Source of the DNA: Alligator mississippiensis | Taxonomy: Eukaryota > Chordata > Crocodylia > Alligatoridae | NCBI RefSeq assembly: GCF_030867095.1 | Contig: NC_081835.1 | Coordinates: 15,012,501 to 15,076,500 of the forward strand | Reading direction: 5' to 3' | Length of the DNA: 64,000 nt | Shown: positions 58,101-64,000 of the stretch, in pieces | Position numbering within the stretch: position 1 is the first letter of the stretch | Layout of the letters: each line of letters opens with the position of its first letter | Notes under the pieces: generated by a model | The model's database searches: none | Told to the model about the DNA's origin: nothing | The model's input: the letters and a program-made list of their open reading frames with translations, nothing else | Program-made: the position numbers and the translations under genes

Positions 58101-61100
58101 TTTGACTACTTGTGGTAATTACCTTATTACAGGGGTTTTCAACCTTTTTGGGTCACTGTACCCCAGTGACTGGATGCAGGGGGGGGAGGGAGAGAGGAGG
58201 TGGTGTGCAGCTGGACGCCAAGCAGGAGGGGGCCAGAGTGGTGCACAGCTGAACGTGGAACTAGGCCGCCAAGCAGGGGGGTGGCACGTGGCCTGATGGG
58301 GAGTGGTAGCAGCTGCCACGTTTGACTTCCCCTGCCTCCCATGTCTGGCCAGGCAGGCAGCACCTACACAGGATGGTGCGTGGCAGCACTCCATCCCTCC
58401 CTGCCTGCACCTACCCCGTAGGGCCTTCTCAAGTACCCCCAGTTGACAACCTCTGCCCTATTAGGAAGGTGTAAACTATAGACATTAAATATAATATTGT
58501 CTACTTACTGCAAGAAAATAATTTGGAACAAATGACCTGCATGAACACAATAACTGAAGTCTTTTTATCCTATCGTTCTGGTACCTGGTAGGCAGTTCAT
58601 GAGCGTTCTAGCCACTCTTGAAACTTAGTGGAAATCTTTCCATTCCCTTCCAGCATGATGCTCAGATGGATTATTATGGTACTCGGTTAGCGACCTGCTC
58701 CTCGGACAGATCTGTGAAAATCTTTGATGTCAGGAATGGAGGGCAAATCCTCATAGCTGATCTGAGAGGGTGAGTGCTTTAAATATCAAAATTTAGGTAA
58801 TGTGCTGACTGTTGGCATAACACATCAATCATCTCTCTAGTGAGGAGGGGTTTGTAAAAACTGATGTGCAACTACTCACCAAATATGTCCACGTTGCTGT
58901 AGAGTGATGTTACTGTGCTGTGCTTTACTACTTTTTGGAAGTACTAAACAATGGTGCAGTAACCACCTGTACTGTGCCATGTGGGCAGTGCGCTATAAGC
59001 GGGAAGTGTGCCGCTATGGGGATGTAGCTAGTGAGCTTGTGTAGACCCATGTGATCACTACATCACTGTTAGCGTACCCACCTTGCACTATACAGTATGT
59101 ATCCTGGGAAGCAGTGTATCTGGTTGTCTTTAAACTTGCATTACAGTGAATGGGGGAGAGGGGAAAAGTGAGTTACTTGTAACTCAGCTTTTAATCTCGC
59201 TGAAACTTTGACCCCCATGTTCCCAGAAATAAATATATTCCTAATAGCTGACATGTGAGCAAACATTGGAGATCTTATCCCAACTACTGTATCCTAAAAC
59301 CAGTTCCATTGTCTAGCAATAATGCATACTTTTCATTGTTCCCTCTTTTTTCCCCAGCAAGACATCATAGAGGTGTTTACTTGAATTAATTTCAAACAAA
59401 TATTGTTGTAAAACAAGCAAGAATAAAAGGGAATGATTCTCTCTCTCTCTCTCTCTCTTAACTGACACCTTTTTCTTTACAGCCATGAAGGCCCTGTGTG
59501 GCAGGTTGCCTGGGCACATCCCATGTATGGAAATATTCTGGCTTCCTGTTCCTATGACAGGAAGGTTATCATCTGGAAGGAAGAAAATGGCACTTGGGAA
59601 AAGACATACGAGTACACAGGTCATGACTCCTCAGGTATGTGGTGGTCTAGGTGGACACAGAGGGTCAAGTTGCATCTGACTGAACCTTTCTTCATCTATT
59701 CTGTAGTAAGCAATGCATGTGTTCTCTGGGGACAGGAGAACATCACCTCTTTGTCTCTTCTCCCAGGGCTGCACATGCTGGCAATAGCTTCCCAGTCCTG
59801 ATAAGAAGGGACAGTTTTTGGAATCTAAACACCATAAATACACAGGGTGTTGTGTTGTGCTCCCACAAAGCACCAATCTGGTGCAAATACATGAGAACAA
59901 AAAACCTGATAGTGATTTTTTTCCTCGTTGCTTGCTATATCTCATAGCAGAGGTCTGCTTTGGTCAGCTTCTCAAGTTGATGCTGAACATTCAGTTTCTT
60001 TTCTAGGATCAGTGGTGTTCTCAGCAATGACAGGAAACTTAAGATTTTGAACTCTGATTTAAAAACTCATCCCTCCAGCTTATACCTTCTTTATACCCCT
60101 TATTGGTTTTAAGGCAGCTTCTTGTTAACAGCACGAAGTCAGACAAGATAAATGATTCTCAACCAGGCTGCCTAGAGATCCTTTCATGGGTACCACTGGT
60201 TGCCATGCAGTGTTAGTTAGGTCTGTTAGGTGTGCAGACATGATTCGTAAGACACATGCAGAATTTTCAAATAGGAATCCATAGTGATAAAAACACTCTG
60301 ACGCCTTAGGTTTGTCAATGTGTCTTGGGTCTAAAAAGGTTGAGAATCATTGGATTAGATGATTAAAGAAATACTTTTTATTAACATTTTTTTAATTCAA
60401 GTCACTCATTCATGGTTTCCAGTGTCTTTGCAGCTGGTCACTTTTATGACAATCTTGTATTTACTATTTCTGACAGTGAATTCTGTCTGCTGGGCACCAC
60501 ATGACTATGGCTTGATCCTGGCCTGTGGGAGTTCTGATGGGGCCATTTCCTTATTGGGTTACACAGGTGACGGACAGTGGGAAGTAAAAAAGATCAGCAA
60601 TGCACATACCGTAAGTTTGTATCTATAACATATGTGTTGCCATATAGATACATGCTGTACCCCAAAGAGTCTAGGTAAAGAGAGAACAAAGTGATGTACT
60701 GGTGGCAATAGGTAAGTTTCCTAGGATAAAAGAGTGGCAGTTTTTTATGTTAGAAGTAAGCATTGGGGGGGGGAGGAGGAGAGTTGCTTTTTGTGGACAC
60801 TGTGTGATAAAACATAGTGACCCCAAGCAGGTTAGATTTTTAAAGGGTAAAAACTTTAACACTCAGATTCTGTTCTGGCACAGATTGGGTGTAATGCTGT
60901 TAGCTGGGCCCCTGCTGTTGTACCTGGAAGCCTTATAGAACAGCCATCAGGCCAAAAACCAAACTACATTAAAAGGTTTGCATCGGGTGGCTGTGACAAC
61001 CTCGTCAAGATCTGGAAGTAAGTGTCCCATCATCTGATATCTATTCTGCTTCCTTCCAAGGGATCAGTTCCTTTGTTGATCCACTAGATGGCTTGCTAGA

Positions 61101-63580
61101 GGCCACTTACCACAAATAGTAATTAAACAATGCCATGTTTTCCCCTGTCACTTAAAAGTGTCTGTCTTAGAGGACGTTGAATGGAGATGGCTCTCTGGGA
61201 TTTACATCTTCTCATGGGCTAATTCTCATTCAAAAGATCCTCTTTCACTTTGTATCTTAGGAAGCAAATACTTTCTTTGTGATTTAATTTTCCCTGGCTG
61301 TGCTCAAAGCAGTAGCAATATACAGGTGACCCTTGCCATTCACGGGGGATACATTCTTGAGATCCCTGTGAATGGCAAAAAGCACGAATACGGCACTACG
61401 TTCATGAACATCATGAACACAGTGGCTGGAGGAGTGGGGCACAGCTGTGCTGGCAGCAGCAGGAGCCCAGTAGTGGCAAGCATGGAGCTCCCAAGGAGCT
61501 CCTGTAAGTGTATTTAAGGTGCGGGTTCAGCATTTGCAAATATTTTAAACCACGAATACCAAACCTGTGAATAGTGAGGGTTTCCTGTAATTCCAGTTTT
61601 GTTTGTAGGCTATTGAAACTGAATACCTCTTGGGTAGGCCCTTCAGGTTAAACATAAGAAAGTGGGTGAGGAACATTTGTTTCTCTTATTTTGTGGCTAA
61701 AATGGCCACTTTCAGGAGTATTGAGTACATTGCAAAACAGTGTTCCAAAGTGGGAGGCAGAGTAGACGTGATTGTTTGCTACCCCTTCAGGGAGGAGGAT
61801 GGCCAGTGGAAGGAAGAACAGAAGCTGGAGGCTCACAGTGACTGGGTCCGAGATGTAGCTTGGGCACCCTCCATAGGCTTGCCAACAAGTACCATGGCTA
61901 GCTGTTCACAGGTAAGACTGTCACTGGAACAATGAATATGCTGGCTCTGAATGCTCTCGTCTGTGTAGCCATTCATGTGAAATGAAGTCAAGAGGTGTTA
62001 GAGCTATGGTAGATATAACAAATCATTCTAAGGAGGTGCTGGCAATTATCTATACTTGTAGGTTTCTGGCTTTCCCTTCTTTTAAGAAAATGATCTATAG
62101 AATTGAAGAGCTTAGATCTGTAAGAGACCTTATTGGACAAAGGAGAGGAATTGCAGTGGAATCTGGCAGTCTTATTTTCCCTGTAGGCAGGGAGGGTTCC
62201 ACTATGATCATACCTTGAGAAGGGGAATGGACTAAGATGACCTCCAAAGGCCCCTTTCATGCCTACTTTTTCAAATGTTCATTCTGTGCTGAAAGGCTCT
62301 TGGTGACTCTGGGTCAAACATACCCAATTCACAGAGAAAAATACTTCCTCTGATCTCCAGGGCTGCAAAATGAGGGTGGGGTCTGAGAAACCAGACCTTT
62401 CTGGCTCAGACATCCTCACCAAGAATAAAGGTTCTGTAGTGGTACTTATTGAAGCAGCTGTTGCTGCTCATGCTGGGGAAGAATCCATCTCTCTCTCCTG
62501 TAGCTGGATTGGCTCTGTAAGCTTAGCAGACATAGTGAGTAGCAAGACATTAATTCAGGCCAAAAGTTAGATAATATGGCTTATTATTGGAGCAGATCTT
62601 TCTTCCAACCTACTCTTGATGTGTTTTTTTATATTTCTTAATTAGACCATGTAAAATACTCAGAGCTGTGACTGGTGTTTGTTCAAAATAGATGCTTTTT
62701 GAAACAAGCAGTATGTCACTGCATAGCCTCACTTTGGCATTGCCAAGGACAGCCATTAGTCTAACAACTTCTTTTGCCTTATCTAGGATGGCAGAGTGTT
62801 TATCTGGACATGCGATGATGCCTCTGGCAACTCATGGTCACCAAAGTTGCTACACAAGTTCAATGATGTTGTCTGGCACGTTAGCTGGTCTATCACTGCA
62901 AACATTCTTGCTGTGTCTGGAGGAGACAACAAAGTGAGTGTTGTATCTTAGAGCTGGCTCTTGCATGCAGATAAATAAGTGAACACAGTGGACAGTACTA
63001 GTTTAGTCTCTCAGACAGCATCAAGTCTTTGTCCACATCTTGGCCCCAGGGGATGCACAATCCACTCTTCCTAATGGCATGCTTTTTAACACCAGTTTGA
63101 AAGTAGGAATTGTGTTCATGCGGTAGAAGCATTTTAAATAGTTCTATATTTTTAAAATAAGGTAAGATTGAGTATTTTGAAGGCAAATTATCTTTCCAGG
63201 ATTCCAGTGCACCTGGAATGGGATCATGGGTGTAGTTTGATCAATAAACAAGATACTTATTGACCAGTAAATGAGGTTCTTTCCTCAGCTGCTCTGTAAG
63301 AATTAGGGACGTCATCAAATGCTCATTAAAGAGCAGCATCACCTGAAATCAGGAGTATGTGGAAACTTTTTGAAAAGGTTTAGGAAGGGAAAACTCCCCT
63401 GTGCAGTGGACTCCAAAGCAGGGGAGTGGAGGGTATTGTGTTAAGATCTACTTCATGTTTTGCTTCCAGGTCACCCTATGGAAGGAGTCCGTAGATGGAT
63501 TGTGGGTGTGCATCAGTGACGTCAATAAAGGCCAGGGCGCTGTGTCTGCTATTACAGAGGGTCAGCAGAACGAACAGTGA
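55169..63580 (+). CDS. SEC13: SEC13, WD40 coat/nucleoporin protein (9 coding exons, 320 aa)
   Basis: Coding exons are 55169-55171, 55247-55291, 58654-58769, 59483-59634, 60477-60610, 60884-61017, 61791-61911, 62787-62933 and 63470-63580. All have GT-AG ends and matching phases, giving 320 aa; human SEC13 is 322. SEC13 is an open six-bladed WD40 propeller that pairs with SEC31 in the COPII cage, with a nucleoporin in the NUP107-160 Y complex, and serves in GATOR2. Sequence landmarks are [129 protein letters not shown] and the end [14 protein letters not shown] at 63740-63745 is a likely poly(A) signal. It is head-to-head with CAND2. Confidence 0.97.
55247..55291 (+). CDS. SEC13: SEC13 coding exon 2
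   Basis: The acceptor is tccccgcag|GTGTCG and the donor ATGATC|gtgagt. It has 15 codons, [15 protein letters not shown], identical to human as I recall it. Confidence 0.95.
55925..56395 (-). mobile_element. CR1 LINE fragment, antisense
   Basis: On the minus strand it encodes [20 protein letters not shown], then [14 protein letters not shown] and [15 protein letters not shown], the end of CR1 ORF2, followed by CR1 3' region sequence. It is a different, older subfamily than the copies in CAND2. Confidence 0.9.
57970..58110 (-). mobile_element. MIR SINE fragment
   Basis: 'gaaaccagaaccaagattaa', 'gtaatttagctgaggccaag' and 'agtcagtggcagagaataga' follow the complement-orientation MIR core. Confidence 0.6.
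58130..58455. mobile_element. hAT-type non-autonomous element (326 bp)
   Basis: The ends are CAGGGGTTTTCAACC and ...AGTTGACAACCTCTG (inverted), flanked by ccttatta (58122-58129) and ccctatta (58456-58463), matching 7/8. It abuts the MIR remnant. Confidence 0.85.
58654..58769 (+). CDS. SEC13: SEC13 coding exon 3
   Basis: The acceptor is cccttccag|CATGAT and the donor GAGAGG|gtgagt. It encodes [20 protein letters not shown] and [18 protein letters not shown], the first WD blade. Confidence 0.97.
59483..59634 (+). CDS. SEC13: SEC13 coding exon 4
   Basis: The acceptor is ttctttacag|C and the donor TCCTCAG|gtatgt. It encodes [20 protein letters not shown] through [20 protein letters not shown]. 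Confidence 0.97.
60149..60353. mobile_element. hAT (Charlie-like) MITE in SEC13 intron 4
   Basis: Inverted ends AATGATTCTCAACC and GGTTGAGAATCATT are perfect over 14 bp and of the common Charlie type. I could not find a matching 8-bp target duplication. Confidence 0.7.
60477..60610 (+). CDS. SEC13: SEC13 coding exon 5
   Basis: The acceptor is tctgacag|TG and the donor CATACC|gtaagt. It encodes [20 protein letters not shown] through [15 protein letters not shown]. Confidence 0.97.
60884..61017 (+). CDS. SEC13: SEC13 coding exon 6
   Basis: The acceptor is ctggcacag|ATTGGG and the donor TGGAA|gtaagt. It encodes [20 protein letters not shown] through [13 protein letters not shown]. Confidence 0.96.
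61018..61790 (+). other. SEC13: SEC13 intron 6
   Basis: It holds the Tigger-like element and otherwise unrecognised sequence. The long open frame across 61158-61517 is unsupported. Confidence 0.55.
61323..61587. mobile_element. Tigger/pogo-like MITE (265 bp) in SEC13 intron 6
   Basis: The ends are CAGGTGACCCTTGCCATTCA and, in reverse complement, CAGGAAACCCTCACTATTCA, with TA on both flanks (61321-61322, 61588-61589), the Tc1/mariner-pogo target duplication. There is no transposase. Confidence 0.8.
61791..61911 (+). CDS. SEC13: SEC13 coding exon 7
   Basis: The acceptor is accccttcag|G and the donor TCACAG|gtaaga. It encodes [20 protein letters not shown] through [14 protein letters not shown]. 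Confidence 0.97.
62090..62275 (+). mobile_element. Old CR1 3' fragment in SEC13 intron 7
   Basis: 'ttgagaaggggaatggacta' followed by 'agatgacctccaaaggcccc' and 'tttcatgcctac' resembles the CR1 3' consensus (ttggactagatgacctcctgaggtccc). Diverged. The remainder of introns 7 and 8 (to 63469) shows nothing else. Confidence 0.55.
62787..62933 (+). CDS. SEC13: SEC13 coding exon 8
   Basis: The acceptor is ttatctag|GATGGC and the donor AACAAA|gtgagt, 49 codons. It encodes [20 protein letters not shown] through [14 protein letters not shown]. Confidence 0.97.
63470..63580 (+). CDS. SEC13: SEC13 coding exon 9 and stop
   Basis: The acceptor is tgcttccag|GTCACC. It encodes [20 protein letters not shown] and then [16 protein letters not shown] before TGA at 63578-63580. 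Confidence 0.97.
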   Translation, partial: VTLWKESVDGLWVCISDVNKGQGAVSAITEGQQNEQ

Positions 63581-63739
63581 CAACTGGATTAACAGCAGCC
63601 TAGGCACAACGCGAGGGACTACGATCACTAAATCCAATTTGGTTGGCCTTTCTCAATCTGATATCCAATCTGATGAGCATTCTGTAACCATTATTGATAA
63701 ACTACAGTGATCATCAGCCTTAATTGACATTTGTCTGAA

Positions 63740-63745
63740 ATTAAA
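63740..63745 (+). terminator. SEC13: Candidate SEC13 poly(A) signal
   Basis: ATTAAA lies 160 nt after the stop. Sequence from about 63765 to 64000 shows no further gene. Confidence 0.5.
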
Positions 63746-64000
63746 GATGAACTACACTGCAAAATGCAGTACTCTGTACTGTTTCTCCATTATATGTAAT
63801 CCCCTCATCACAGGATTGAGTTCTCTCAGATGTACCAGGATCCGACTTCTTTTTTTGCTGAAGGACTTTGGCACATGAGAGTGGGGCCATCACTGCTCAG
63901 CACTGAACTGTGAGTTGCAGCTCTCCCAGATCATATTAGAAAGACATGATGTATGTACCTATGCAAAGTCCTGCATCCCCTTCTTTGGGGAGCTGGGAGA

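Larger units (their letters stand above)
55292..58653 (+). other. SEC13: SEC13 intron 2
   Basis: CpG-island tail, then a minus-strand CR1 piece, an old hAT-like end near 56465-56540 ('ggcctgtctgg'-type 'ggctcgcaggccagagattg'), a possible MITE of the GTGTCTACAC type at about 57100-57580, a MIR remnant and a hAT element. Confidence 0.55.
58770..60476 (+). other. SEC13: SEC13 introns 3 and 4
   Basis: Intron 3 (58770-59482) holds a (CT)n tract at 59438-59458. Intron 4 (59635-60476) holds the hAT-like element at 60149-60353. Nothing else is recognised. Confidence 0.55.

Noticed and set aside
61158-61517. 119-aa frame in SEC13 intron 6
   Set aside because: It runs into a Tigger-like element and has no similarity to SEC13 or other genes that I know.

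Overview
The window is nuclear DNA of a land vertebrate, and a sauropsid. The evidence is spliced genes with GT-AG introns, CpG-island promoters, CR1 LINEs ending in the (ATTCTATG)n-type 3' tail, many short hAT-type DNA transposons with 8-bp target duplications, old MIR pieces, and a chicken-like ghrelin sequence. Introns are long and transposon-rich for a bird, so a crocodilian is my best guess and a turtle the alternative. This rests on recall of repeat families, not on a search.

Five protein genes were found by joining exons with compatible splice phases. (1) TATDN2 (+), 3-7445: the last six coding exons of a TatD-family metal-dependent deoxyribonuclease; its N-terminal part lies left of the window. 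(2) GHRL (-), 13044-9656: preproghrelin, four coding exons, 116 aa, tail-to-tail with TATDN2; its exons are mostly too short to show as long open frames. (3) RPL32 (+), 18651-21976: ribosomal protein eL32, 135 aa, with a TOP-type promoter. (4) CAND2 (-), 51277-23929: cullin-associated NEDD8-dissociated protein, 15 coding exons, 1237 aa, tail-to-tail with RPL32. (5) SEC13 (+), 55169-63580: WD40 protein of the COPII coat, nuclear pore Y complex and GATOR2, nine coding exons, 320 aa, head-to-head with CAND2 across about 3.9 kb.

Layout: 1-8.6 kb TATDN2, with a GT/CA-rich first intron; 9.3-13.1 kb GHRL, with a 1.27-kb hAT-type element in intron 3; 13.1-17.8 kb intergenic, with an 856-bp inverted-repeat structure; 17.8-22.0 kb CpG island and RPL32; 23.4-51.6 kb CAND2, with a 2.9-kb CR1 and a second CR1 tail either side of exon 9; 51.6-54.9 kb intergenic, with local duplications; 54.9-63.8 kb SEC13, with CR1, hAT and Tigger-like insertions.

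The genes are not a functional unit: they cover DNA processing, a stomach hormone, translation, ubiquitin-ligase control and vesicle or nuclear-pore traffic. The gene order itself is the useful message, since in human the TATDN2-GHRL-SEC13 and RPL32-CAND2 groups lie apart on 3p25. I saw no new multi-gene system, no retrovirus or LTR element, no CRISPR array and no tRNA or rRNA. The most unusual items are the long inverted repeat near 15.3-16.2 kb, the triple-CAG acceptor and obestatin-region changes in ghrelin, and the paired CR1 copies flanking CAND2 exon 9.
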